From positions 1-13,919 of the forward strand of contig JAKAAD010000016.1 in NCBI GenBank assembly GCA_021802305.1: 13,919 nt of DNA, read 5' to 3'. The stretch is from a bacterium. Lineage in GTDB: Bacteria > Chlamydiota > Chlamydiia > Chlamydiales > Rhabdochlamydiaceae. The notes beneath the pieces were generated by a model. That model saw only the letters and a list, made by a program, of their open reading frames with translations, was not told the origin of the DNA and made no database searches. Within the stretch, counting starts at the first letter, position 1, and each line of letters starts with the position of its first letter. Both the position numbers and the translations under genes were made by a program. This document shows, piece after piece, positions 1-7,033 of this stretch.

Positions 1-42
1 GGGAATCCATGCTCGTGGTTGCATTATTGTCTAAGTAAATAG

Positions 43-747
43 TCACATTATCCTAATCAAGAGGAGTGTAATGTTATCATTACTACCATTTTTAAGAGCA
101 GTGCTTAAAAGATCCTTCCCCATTTGTTCAAGAAAATTATTGGAAGAAAGCAGAGAGGAGAGCTCCCTATGCGAAATAAAATCGGAGAGCCCATCGCTAC
201 AAAGGAGATAGAGATCACCGGAATGGAGTGGGACATGGCCAAGTTCTGGCAAGGTATGCATTTGCGTTCCTAGAGCACGGGTAAGCACGTTGCGATGGCC
301 AGCAATTCCTTCTTCATGGGAACGAAGAGAGTGATCTTGCGTAACCCTTCGGAGTCTTCCACGCATTTGATACAAGCTACTATCGCCCACATGTGCATAG
401 ATCAGAGCATTATCTCTTAAGACGAAGCAAGAAAGCGTTGTACCCATTCCTTGATACGCTTCGTTTTTTTTGGAAAGAGCATAGATTTGTCGATTTGCAG
501 AAAGCACAGATTTGCGAAGGAAAGAGGCATTTGCATGGAGATCTTCTGTATGAGGAAAGGTCTCCACCGCATTGCTCATAACATGGACAGCAACTTGTGC
601 TGCAATTTCCCCGGCATTGTGGCCGCCCATTCCATCGGCAAGCGCATAAAAGTGCTGCTCTTGCAATGCACAAAAGGCATCCTCATTATTTTTTCGCACA
701 GGGCCTACTTCAGAAAGTGCAAAATGTTCAACAGAAAATGGAATCAT
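43..747 (-). CDS. PP2C-type serine/threonine protein phosphatase
   Basis: A metal-dependent phosphatase that would remove phosphate from Ser/Thr residues in the cytoplasm, opposing bacterial Hanks-type kinases. It is 234 residues, the normal size for a stand-alone bacterial PP2C domain. Visible motifs in order: NNED (20-23), ADGMGGHNAGE (37-47, metal-binding Asp38 and Gly), GMGTT (100-104), YAHVGDSSLY (117-126, Asp122), QDHS (137-140), CSDGLSD (183-189, metal Asp185) and DNIT (224-227, metal Asp224). All expected metal ligands are present, so it should be active. No membrane segment is seen. The ATG at 747 overlaps the stop of the upstream protease gene by one base; a GTG directly before it at 750 is an equally possible start. 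This fits translational coupling. A PP2C gene is conserved in chlamydiae (CT259 in C. trachomatis, from memory). Confidence 0.93.
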   Translation of the reverse strand: MIPFSVEHFALSEVGPVRKNNEDAFCALQEQHFYALADGMGGHNAGEIAAQVAVHVMSNAVETFPHTEDLHANASFLRKSVLSANRQIYALSKKNEAYQGMGTTLSCFVLRDNALIYAHVGDSSLYQMRGRLRRVTQDHSLRSHEEGIAGHRNVLTRALGTQMHTLPELGHVPLHSGDLYLLCSDGLSDFISHRELSSLLSSNNFLEQMGKDLLSTALKNGSNDNITLLLIRIM

Positions 748-1592
748 CACGAAAAAAACAAAATTTGTAATGTACTCGTTGCATTAAATGTCATATGTAA
801 GGCGATCGGCGCATAGAGCGATGCCTGTCGTTCGTAAACATACCCTAAAAAGCAAGCAAATACAAATAGTGCGAGAAGAAGAGAAATATTTCCTAGTCCT
901 TGACTCATAGAAAAATGGAAAAGAGCAAAAATCAAAGCAGAGATTCCTATGGAAAGCTGTGTATTCACAAAGCACTTACAAAAGTTTTGCAAGACTCCGC
1001 GGAAGGCAAACTCTTCTACGATTGGTGCTGCAAACAAAATAGTAAAAAGGGCAATAGTAAGAGCTTCGGGGGAGGAGAGAGTCATTTTCAAGTAGCGCAC
1101 GGCAACTTGTTCATATGCTTGAAATTGAAACAGGGCATAGAGAAAGAGATCGGATGCTTGCCCGATCGCTGCAATGAGAGGAAAGCTCATGGCCCAAGCG
1201 CTTACACCGATGAGTAGGTCATGAGATATAGAAGTAGAATTCCGTACTTGGCGATCTTTCCAAATGCGCTTAAATTGTTGTGGATGAAAAGAAAGTCCGT
1301 AAAAGCAAAAGAGCCCGATCAGAGAAGAGAGCATCAAAAATTGTATCCAAGCAATGGTACTTACGGGAGGCAAGAAAAGATGGAGTATACGAGCAAAAAG
1401 CGGAGCGAGTAGCAGAATAGACACAACGTAAATGAAAAAAAAGGTGAGCAAAAATTGGGGACGAAATCGTTCTTGCCCTTGGTCTAGCGAGCGAAAAAAC
1501 TGATGTCGTTTTGCCACCCATATGGCAAGCATGGCAAGCGCACTAAAAAGGACGATAGAAGCAATCTGGCTTGCATAAGGTTCAGGAAGCAT
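747..1592 (-). CDS. CPBP-family (CAAX/Abi type) intramembrane metalloprotease
   Basis: A 281-residue polytopic membrane protein with about six or seven hydrophobic segments (roughly 10-27, 47-69, 79-101, 125-147, 176-192, 211-227, 235-253). The family signature is complete: EEFAFR at 193-198 (catalytic Glu pair and Arg), FALFHF with His226, and a third motif HMTFN with His266 and Asn270. Family members are intramembrane glutamate proteases related to Rce1; bacterial substrates are mostly unknown, so none is proposed here. The start ATG lies 11 bases inside the end of the upstream gene, and its stop overlaps the start of the PP2C gene. The three are therefore probably one transcript. No fused domain or truncation is seen. 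Confidence 0.88.
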   Translation of the reverse strand: MLPEPYASQIASIVLFSALAMLAIWVAKRHQFFRSLDQGQERFRPQFLLTFFFIYVVSILLLAPLFARILHLFLPPVSTIAWIQFLMLSSLIGLFCFYGLSFHPQQFKRIWKDRQVRNSTSISHDLLIGVSAWAMSFPLIAAIGQASDLFLYALFQFQAYEQVAVRYLKMTLSSPEALTIALFTILFAAPIVEEFAFRGVLQNFCKCFVNTQLSIGISALIFALFHFSMSQGLGNISLLLALFVFACFLGYVYERQASLYAPIALHMTFNATSTLQILFFS

Positions 1593-2193
1593 TTTGCGCT
1601 GTTTTGCAATTGCCCTGTATGTAATGCTCTATGCGCTTTGCCACCTCGCGCGTGAGTTTATCGTGAATGGAATCTAAAGAAGAGGGAGTACATCTTGGAT
1701 CGCTCCATGCTGCATCTCCGGTATCTGAATAGGAAAAGAGAAAGGGAATGATGCTGCTTTTCTGGACGACTTCTTGCAAAACAATCCGCGGTTTTGCATC
1801 GCGCACATCAAAAACGCGAATGCGAAACGCAGCACAGAGTTTCGCTGTCGTTCCTGAACGATCTGATTGTTTAGAGGGTTTTTTTGCGTAAGCATCGTGT
1901 TGGATGAGTTCCGCAAATGCGACAAAGTCCGCACGAGGATAATGATCTTTTACCCAATGGACATTGCCTAAAAAGGGATCATGATGACGCTTATCATAGC
2001 GTTTGCCTTTGATGAGCTTAAATTCGTTGTGTTGTTTCAATTCTTCATACAATCTTTCGGTAAACTCTTTTTCAAGGCTCCATCCATAATGGGCATCTGT
2101 GCGATTGACAATCGGCGCCAACACGACAAGTGGTTTTGCATAAGCGCATGCAAAGAGAAGCGAAAAAAAGAGGATAAATCGTCTTAACTGCAT
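1582..2193 (-). CDS. exported protein of unknown function
   Basis: 203 residues, not recognised as a named family. The N-terminus is a clear Sec signal: two Arg at 4-5, a hydrophobic core 6-18 and an AYA-K cut site after residue 19. A Cys at 16 is preceded by LFA, which is a poor lipobox, so cleavage by signal peptidase I looks more likely than lipidation. The mature protein begins with a beta strand ending in NRT, then an amphipathic helix, EEL, and a second strand (FKLI). That layout recalls periplasmic alpha/beta domains of the CsgG/LpoB/FlgT kind, which is an inference from pattern only. The body is hydrophilic with many charged residues. It heads the three-gene group with the CPBP protease and phosphatase, and the next gene begins inside its end. 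The reading frame is intact. Confidence 0.75.
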   Translation of the reverse strand: MQLRRFILFFSLLFACAYAKPLVVLAPIVNRTDAHYGWSLEKEFTERLYEELKQHNEFKLIKGKRYDKRHHDPFLGNVHWVKDHYPRADFVAFAELIQHDAYAKKPSKQSDRSGTTAKLCAAFRIRVFDVRDAKPRIVLQEVVQKSSIIPFLFSYSDTGDAAWSDPRCTPSSLDSIHDKLTREVAKRIEHYIQGNCKTAQNAS

Positions 2194-2228
2194 GCCTCGA
2201 GAATAGCTGGGAGAGGTGATTTGATCAA

Positions 2229-2278
2229 TAGACCTCTTGCATAACTAAGCTTCTGTCAATAGTTACGCAAGAGGTCTA
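2229..2278. repeat. near-perfect 19-base inverted repeat (MITE- or IS-end-like palindrome)
   Basis: The left arm TAGACCTCTTGCATAACTA (2229-2247) and right arm (2260-2278) are reverse complements with a single mismatch, separated by a 12-base loop. The last three bases of the right arm are the TAG stop codon of glgX on the minus strand. There is no T-run after the stem in either direction, so it is a poor intrinsic terminator. The sequence style and the second copy after dnaA suggest terminal repeats of a small mobile element, but no transposase is nearby. Confidence 0.75.
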
Positions 2279-4297
2279 ATATGCTTGTGCAACAAATGCC
2301 GAATGCTCCTCCATGGTAATGTGCTCTTTTACAGGATCGCATTCTGAAGGGTGCGCAACAAAATCGCGAGGGGGTTCTAGAGAGGTATTGATGATGTAAT
2401 GCCAGTGCTTGCCTTGAGGCGGCGGAGGCAATCGAACGTTCAAAGGCTCAAAGTGGGCGTTGAAGGCAATGTATAAGGGATGATGGCCCTTGAGAGTATA
2501 AGCCAGAAAGCGGCTTTTTTCACTCCAGTCGGGAGAGAACGGCGCAATGCCATGCCAATCAATATCGTCCGTAGTCAGGAATGTAGTTCTTCGAAGGAGT
2601 GAAGTTTTTTTGCGAAAGGCAATGAGATTGCGACAAAACTCGTAGATAGGTGCATTGCGCTTCAGTTCATCCCACAAAAACCAATTGAGAGCATTATCGT
2701 GCGGATACGCATTGTTATTTCCATATCGCGTATGTCCATATTCATCTCCCATGAGGAGCATAGGCACCCCTAAAGAAAAGAAAAGAGCTGTGAGGAAGTT
2801 GCGAATTTGCCTTTTGCGAAGTTCAAGGACTTTGCGTTTTTTAGAGATTCCTTCTGCTCCACAATTCCAACTATCATTTTCATTCATACCATCTCGGTTT
2901 TCTTCGCCATTTTCTTCATTGTGTTTTTGTTGGTAACTGACAAGATCTCGAAGTGTAAACCCATCATGCGCTGTGATGAAATTAATACTGTGATAGGGAG
3001 CTCGATCGGGGGCGTAGAGGTCTTGCGATCCGGAGAGTGCAGTAGCAAAGGCACCTGCATGGTGATCTGTTCCCTTTATAAAACGACGTACCACATCTCT
3101 GTATCGACCATTCCACTCTGCCCATCGTTCGTATGCAGGAAAGCTTCCTACTTGGTAAAGACCCGCTGCATCCCAAGCTTCTGCAATCAATTTGACATCT
3201 TTAAGGATAGGATCTTCGACAATCCTTTGAATGAGAGGGGGATTTGCAAGAGGATGCCCCTTTGCATCCCTGGTCAGGCAAGATGCTAAATCAAAACGAA
3301 AGCCATCGACCTGCATCTCTGAAACCCAGTAACGCAAGGAATGTAGTATGAGTTCTGTAACAATCTCTTCATTGGCATTAAACGTATTGCCAGTGCCGGA
3401 ATAGTTTGCATATTCCCCCTTTTCTCCCACGATATAATAGACATTGTTATCGATCCCTTTAAAATTGTAGACAGGCCCTGTTGCTCCTCCTTCAGCAGTG
3501 TGGTTGTAGACAACATCGAGAATGACTTCCATGTTTTGTTTATGTAGTTCTCTGACAAATTCGCGAAATTCAGTAATCGCACCATGCCACTCCTTGGAAG
3601 CCGCATATCTTTGCATTGGGGAAAAGAAATTGATCGTGGAGTATCCCCAGTAATTTTTGAGTTTTTCTCCTGTTTTAGGATTGACATGTGTATTTTCGCA
3701 TTCGTTAAATTCAAACATAGGCAGAAGTTCAATCGCATTGACGCCAAGTTCTTTTAAGTAGGGGATTTTTTCCTTAAATCCACAAAATGTTCCCTTATGA
3801 TGCACTTCACTAGAGCGGTGTGCGGTAAATCCTCGTACATGGGCTTCGTAAATGATGAGATCTTCCATGGGGATGCGAGGAAAGCTCGTTCCTTCCCAAT
3901 CAAAATGAGGAGGAAGCACCACTTTAGCTTTGGGAGGGGTATGTAGAGAATCCCAATCACCCCAGAGATAAGGAGTAGCAAGAGCCTTTGCATAGGGGTC
4001 AGATAGGACAAGTTCAGGGTGAAAAGCATGCGGAGGACCTTCCGGGCCAATGATGCGGTAGCCATATTCAATTTCATGAGAAGGAAGGTGATGCAAGAGA
4101 ACGTGCCACACGAAGCCTGTGCGATGCATATCGGGATGAAGTGCAATTTCAAAAAAGGGTTGATGAGCGCCGGGGGTGAAAAGGCAGAGCGTTACAGCGG
4201 TTGCATTCTTGCTCACGATCGCAAAGTTGATCCCGTGCTTTTGCGAGGTAGCACCCAGAGGCAATGGCATACCACGTTCTACTGTAATCTCACTCAT
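2276..4297 (-). CDS. glgX: glycogen debranching enzyme GlgX (isoamylase type)
   Basis: A GH13 alpha-1,6-glucosidase that removes short branches from glycogen trimmed by phosphorylase. It is 673 residues, the usual GlgX length. The N-terminal CBM48-like domain covers about 10-110. The catalytic barrel follows, with YEAHVRGFT (150-158), DVVYNHT (261-267), GFRFDLAS (332-339, nucleophile Asp336), IAEAWD (371-376, acid/base Glu373) and TAHDG (442-446, Asp445). All catalytic residues are kept. The chosen start is ATG 4297, directly before SEITVERGMPLPLGA; a GTG at 4324 would add nine residues. TATATA lies about 15 to 25 bases upstream, so a promoter close to the start is possible. The stop codon TAG is part of the repeat at 2260-2278. 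Chlamydiae use glycogen as a store and encode GlgX (CT042 in C. trachomatis, from memory), though its location beside dnaA is different there. Confidence 0.95.
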   Translation of the reverse strand: MSEITVERGMPLPLGATSQKHGINFAIVSKNATAVTLCLFTPGAHQPFFEIALHPDMHRTGFVWHVLLHHLPSHEIEYGYRIIGPEGPPHAFHPELVLSDPYAKALATPYLWGDWDSLHTPPKAKVVLPPHFDWEGTSFPRIPMEDLIIYEAHVRGFTAHRSSEVHHKGTFCGFKEKIPYLKELGVNAIELLPMFEFNECENTHVNPKTGEKLKNYWGYSTINFFSPMQRYAASKEWHGAITEFREFVRELHKQNMEVILDVVYNHTAEGGATGPVYNFKGIDNNVYYIVGEKGEYANYSGTGNTFNANEEIVTELILHSLRYWVSEMQVDGFRFDLASCLTRDAKGHPLANPPLIQRIVEDPILKDVKLIAEAWDAAGLYQVGSFPAYERWAEWNGRYRDVVRRFIKGTDHHAGAFATALSGSQDLYAPDRAPYHSINFITAHDGFTLRDLVSYQQKHNEENGEENRDGMNENDSWNCGAEGISKKRKVLELRKRQIRNFLTALFFSLGVPMLLMGDEYGHTRYGNNNAYPHDNALNWFLWDELKRNAPIYEFCRNLIAFRKKTSLLRRTTFLTTDDIDWHGIAPFSPDWSEKSRFLAYTLKGHHPLYIAFNAHFEPLNVRLPPPPQGKHWHYIINTSLEPPRDFVAHPSECDPVKEHITMEEHSAFVAQAY

Positions 4298-4324
4298 CCA
4301 CTTCAGTATATATACCAGATTCAC

Positions 4325-4368
4325 GTGAAAAGTAAAATTTTAGCGATGCTAAATCTTTTACTTTTCAT
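4325..4368. terminator. long AT-rich hairpin between dnaA and glgX
   Basis: The arms at 4327-4344 and 4348-4366 pair along nearly their whole length with one bulged base around a 3-base loop (GAT); flanking bases extend the stem by about two pairs. Read on the minus strand, it lies 85 bases after the dnaA stop, and the distal arm is T-rich (ATTTTACTTTT), so it could end dnaA transcription. It also lies just upstream of glgX, where it could act as an operator. The choice between these is not settled by the sequence. Confidence 0.45.
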
Positions 4369-4435
4369 CCGATCTTGGTACAGGTAAAGACTGCACTCTA
4401 GACATAAGAGTCTGTCGTTGCATTCATTGAAGCCT

Positions 4436-4454
4436 TAGTTACGCAAGAGGCCTA
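4436..4454. repeat. second copy of the 19-base repeat, at the dnaA stop codon
   Basis: TAGTTACGCAAGAGGCCTA differs by one base from the arm at 2260-2278 and lies in the same orientation, so the two form direct repeats around glgX. Its last three bases are the dnaA stop codon TAG on the minus strand, exactly as the other copy supplies the glgX stop. No opposite arm was found nearby, so this copy is solitary. Confidence 0.7.
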
Positions 4455-5783
4455 TTCTCTTACGAGGTTATGTTTTACCATATCGATCTGTTGACGAAGA
4501 GCATTATTTGCGCTCATTTGTCCAGCAATCTTTTTCCAAGCATGAAGAAGCGTAGAATGCGCTTTCCCTCCAAACGCAGAAGCAATGCGCGTGAGAGAAT
4601 CGTGGATCATTTCTTTTGCAAGGTACATCGCGACTTGCCGTGCGAGAGCAATGCTTTTTGAGCGAGAAGACCCTCGTAGGTCAGAGAGCTTTACATCAAA
4701 AAGGGAGGAGACACATGCCAAGATGGTTTCTACAGAGATCTTTCGATTGGGATGAGGAGAGAGCATTTCAGCAAGGTTTTTTTTCACCATTTCTTCCGTG
4801 ATTTCAGCTCCTAGCCAACGACAACATGCATTGAGTCGATTCAAGGCGCCTTCTAATTGGCGTACATTGTTGTAGATGTGCTCAGCAATGAAGAAAGCAA
4901 TAGGATGAGGAAGACGCAAGCCTCGTTGTTCCGCTTTATGTTGCAAAATAGCTGTACGCGTTTCTACATCCGGAACATTCACATGGGCGACTAATCCCCA
5001 CTCCATGCGACCAATTAATCGTTCGGAAAGTTTTAAATGGTTAGGCGGTTTGTCACTTGTAATGACGATTTGTTTTGATTGATTGATCAAACTTTCAAAA
5101 GTGTTGCAAAACTCCTCTTCGAAATTCAAACGGCTTTGCAAAAACTGGATGTCGTCGACGAGTAAGACATCCAAGGAGCGATAAAAACGCTTCATGCGAT
5201 CGATCGATTTGTTGCGCAAGTGATCGACAAGGTCATTGATAAAACCTTCTGTCGTGATGCATTGCACGCGAAGGTGTTTGTGTTTGCGTACGAGTTCATG
5301 ACCAATTGCATGGAGAAGATGCGTTTTTCCAAGGCCCACACCTCCATGAATGAAAAGAGGATTACAAGTTTTGCCAGGGCGATTGGCTACTCCAAGAGCA
5401 GCAGATTTTACAAATTGATTAGAGGTCCCTTCAATGAAGTGATCAAACGTATAGAGTGGATTCAATTTCAACTCAGAAGAAGGAGAAGAAACAGAACCTT
5501 GTGGTTTCGATTGCGATCTTGCGGGTGATTCCTTTACGACAAAAGAGAGAGCAAGCTCACCTGAAGGTCGAACAGGAACAAAAGCAGCAAGTTCTTTCGC
5601 ATAATTTTGCATCAAATATTCTTGCACGAAAATATTTTGCACTTCTAATGAGATCTCACCAGCAGCGCCATCGAGTATGTTAATAGGTGCAAACCAGTTG
5701 CTAAATTCAGCAGCGGAGCAGTGCTCTTCCATGAAGGAAAGAAAGTCTGCCCAGATCTCTTTGGGGGTTTTTGTTTGAATCAT
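4452..5783 (-). CDS. dnaA: chromosomal replication initiator family protein DnaA
   Basis: A DnaA protein of 443 residues from ATG 5783; a GTG at 5798 would add five. GGA lies at suitable distance before the ATG, which favours it. Domain I is about 1-80, a short Ser/Pro-rich linker 85-105, and the AAA+ domain III 107-330. Walker A is GGVGLGKTH (147-155), Walker B LLVDDIQF (207-214), a RMEWGL box is at 259-264, and sensor II is NNVRQLEGALNR (305-316). The DNA-binding domain IV ends with FGGKAHSTLLHA (404-415), where most DnaA proteins have GGRDHTTVLHA, so the base-contacting Asp is replaced by Ala. Chlamydiae carry two dnaA genes, and by context this is the counterpart of CT275 (dnaA_2). Whether it starts replication or acts as a regulator cannot be told from the sequence. 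It is flanked by 196 bases of non-coding DNA upstream. Confidence 0.95.
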   Translation of the reverse strand: MIQTKTPKEIWADFLSFMEEHCSAAEFSNWFAPINILDGAAGEISLEVQNIFVQEYLMQNYAKELAAFVPVRPSGELALSFVVKESPARSQSKPQGSVSSPSSELKLNPLYTFDHFIEGTSNQFVKSAALGVANRPGKTCNPLFIHGGVGLGKTHLLHAIGHELVRKHKHLRVQCITTEGFINDLVDHLRNKSIDRMKRFYRSLDVLLVDDIQFLQSRLNFEEEFCNTFESLINQSKQIVITSDKPPNHLKLSERLIGRMEWGLVAHVNVPDVETRTAILQHKAEQRGLRLPHPIAFFIAEHIYNNVRQLEGALNRLNACCRWLGAEITEEMVKKNLAEMLSPHPNRKISVETILACVSSLFDVKLSDLRGSSRSKSIALARQVAMYLAKEMIHDSLTRIASAFGGKAHSTLLHAWKKIAGQMSANNALRQQIDMVKHNLVRE

Positions 5784-5790
5784 CGACAAT

Positions 5791-5799
5791 TTTTCCACA
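5791..5799 (+). promoter_or_regulatory. DnaA-box-like site at the dnaA start
   Basis: TTTTCCACA fits the DnaA box pattern TTWTNCACA at all nine positions. It covers the alternative GTG start (5798) and lies eight bases before the ATG at 5783. The position suggests autoregulation of dnaA, a common arrangement in bacteria. A single nine-base match can arise by chance. Confidence 0.4.
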
Positions 5800-5918
5800 G
5801 TGTTTTGAAAGGTCTATTTTTGCCGACACATTAGCATCCCACCACAAACCCCGCAACGATTTTGTTACAGCATCACTTTAGAGTGAGGTAGATCATTCAG
5901 TGGGATAGATTTCCCCCC

Positions 5919-5936
5919 AAACACTTCCTAGTGTTT
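5919..5936 (-). terminator. hairpin downstream of the TPR gene
   Basis: AAACACT-TCCT-AGTGTTT is a perfect 7-bp stem with a 4-base loop, about 58 bases past the stop of the TPR gene on the minus strand. It is followed by six G rather than T, so it is not a classic intrinsic terminator. The rest of the 5799-5994 gap holds only short dyads (ATCCCAC at 5836-5842 with GTGGGAT at 5900-5906; TCACT-TTAG-AGTGA) and no ORF. Confidence 0.3.
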
Positions 5937-5994
5937 CATGAACAATTTGCGACAACTGGTTTTCTTGCACAGGAGAAAGGGTATTGATTTCATG

Positions 5995-6384
5995 TCAATG
6001 CTGATAGGCAAGAAGAAGCGCTTGCGCAAGATTTGCAATTTCTGGGTCTATGTGATGTTCGAGGGCACGCGTTTGTGCAAGAGCTTGTTGTTTATATCCC
6101 AAAGCGAAGAGAACTTTTGCTCTATTGAGAAGCGTGGGTGCATGAGAAGGATCTACCTTGATTGCTTTTTCGAGTATCTGAAGAGATTCCAAATGATTGC
6201 CTACTTGTAAGTGAAGGGCTCCTAGCGTTTGTAAGTCATAGGCAGAATCTGGAAGCAACATGCAAAGAGTTTCAAAAAATTGAGTCGCAATATCGTACTT
6301 ACCTTGTTTGAGGTATGCATAGCCTACGAGGCGAAGCTCTTCCATTTCATCATTTCCCCAACCTAAAATCGACTGCCAGTCCAT
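5995..6384 (-). CDS. small TPR protein, CT274-like, possible type III secretion chaperone
   Basis: 129 residues, almost entirely tetratricopeptide repeats. Three repeat units can be read, starting near residues 13, 48 and 82 (for example GYAYLKQGKYDIATQFFE, and YDLQTLGALHLQVGNHLESL with LEKAIKVDPS). Size and repeat number resemble class II type III secretion chaperones (LcrH/SycD) and the YscG/PscG group, but no diagnostic residue proves this. The protein has no signal peptide or membrane segment and should be cytoplasmic. The start ATG follows directly after the TAA of the upstream gene, with AAAGGGA as a good ribosome binding site inside that gene's end. The pair is therefore almost certainly co-transcribed and co-translated. 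In C. trachomatis the matching gene is CT274, from gene order. Alternative: a general scaffold protein. Confidence 0.75.
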   Translation of the reverse strand: MDWQSILGWGNDEMEELRLVGYAYLKQGKYDIATQFFETLCMLLPDSAYDLQTLGALHLQVGNHLESLQILEKAIKVDPSHAPTLLNRAKVLFALGYKQQALAQTRALEHHIDPEIANLAQALLLAYQH

Positions 6385-6825
6385 TTATCCCTTTTGCGTG
6401 CGACTCCTTTCATTATTGGCATGGATGATCATTTTGTTGAGATGATCTAGGCTAGCACAGAAGTTGACAAGCGTTTCTCTCTCTTTTTCCGCTTCTCCTG
6501 CAACATGGATGTGCTGTAACTTTTCCATGGTCGCTTCAGTTTTTTCATCGGATCCAAGAGAGGGGCAGATTTGCGAAGTAAATAGCGGCCTTCTCTGTAC
6601 GAAAAAGTCTTTAGGCGCAGAAAAAAGAGCGATCGTATGTTCCCGTAGCTGGATGCCTAAGAGCGCATCGAGTTCCAAAGGGAACGTAGGCTGGGTGACT
6701 TCAATTCGAGTTCTCGATGGGATGCGGCCTGCATCTTTGACTAGTGAATCATCGTAGATCTTTTGATCGTCAGCATAGCGTTGGGAGGCTTCCAGCCCAT
6801 AATTATCAATAGTTCTTGGAGGCAT
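6385..6825 (-). CDS. conserved protein of unknown function, CT273-like
   Basis: 146 residues with no recognised domain. The N-terminal third is hydrophilic and rich in Tyr, Asp and Arg (TIDNYGLEASQRYADDQKIY). The middle has short hydrophobic stretches (FPLELDALLGIQL). The C-terminal part (about 96-146) looks helical and charged. There is no signal peptide and no membrane segment. It abuts the TPR gene without any spacer, and the same pair sits between dnaA and rsmH in C. trachomatis (CT273/CT274, from memory). A sensible inference is that the TPR protein binds this one as partner or client. A promoter match TTGCAA-17-TAGAAT lies directly upstream. Nothing in the sequence shows a biochemical activity. 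Confidence 0.72.
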   Translation of the reverse strand: MPPRTIDNYGLEASQRYADDQKIYDDSLVKDAGRIPSRTRIEVTQPTFPLELDALLGIQLREHTIALFSAPKDFFVQRRPLFTSQICPSLGSDEKTEATMEKLQHIHVAGEAEKERETLVNFCASLDHLNKMIIHANNERSRTQKG

Positions 6826-6831
6826 GTCTTC

Positions 6832-6860
6832 ATTCTAATGAATTGGCAAGAGTGTTGCAA
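6832..6860 (-). promoter_or_regulatory. sigma70-like promoter for the CT273-like gene
   Basis: On the minus strand, TTGCAA (6855-6860) and TAGAAT (6832-6837) are separated by exactly 17 bases; TAGAAT is five of six for the consensus -10. The -10 ends six bases before the ATG at 6825, so transcription would begin at or next to the start codon, giving a leaderless or nearly leaderless message. Confidence 0.45.
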
Positions 6861-6899
6861 CAGAGAAGAATTTCAAAAAATTGCGCTGTTAATTTTTAG

Positions 6900-7030
6900 C
6901 TTTCCACAAATTTCCACTTTTTCTCTATCCGATTTGGTTTAAATGCATTGCGATCATAATTTTCTCCACAAACTCGTGCGTCTACTTGCCTCGTTTTAAA
7001 ATGGGTGTTAAATTGTGGAAAAAAGTGGAT
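6900..7030. promoter_or_regulatory. divergent control region with GTGGA/TTTCCAC boxes upstream of mraZ
   Basis: TTTCCAC occurs at 6901-6907 and again at 6911-6917, an exact 10-base period. CTCCACA is at 6964-6970. On the plus strand GTGG occurs at 7015-7018 and 7025-7028, again 10 bases apart, just before the mraZ start. A -10-like CATAAT is at 6955-6960 with a weak TTGGTT upstream. Ten-base periodic TGG boxes are what MraZ binds upstream of its own gene in other bacteria. The same bases also fit DnaA boxes: 7014-7022 is a full reverse match to TTWTNCACA, while 6900-6908 and 6962-6970 have one mismatch each. The 6826-7033 gap holds no ORF. Confidence 0.5.
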
Positions 7031-7033
7031 TCA

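Noticed and set aside
1..24. A minus-strand ATG at 22-24 that could open a further gene running off the left edge.
   Set aside because: Only eight codons are visible, with no ribosome binding site; nothing can be concluded.
451..816. Plus-strand 121-residue ORF inside the phosphatase and protease genes.
   Set aside because: Shadow frame opposite two genes with full family motifs; composition and motifs do not support coding.
4774..4781. Run of eight T inside dnaA as a second slippage site.
   Set aside because: The reading frame is continuous across it and the protein is complete.
5799..7033. Possible replication origin around dnaA and the DnaA-like boxes.
   Set aside because: Too few full-match boxes, no clear AT-rich unwinding tract with repeats, and MraZ sites explain much of the pattern. 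Genome-wide GC skew would decide.
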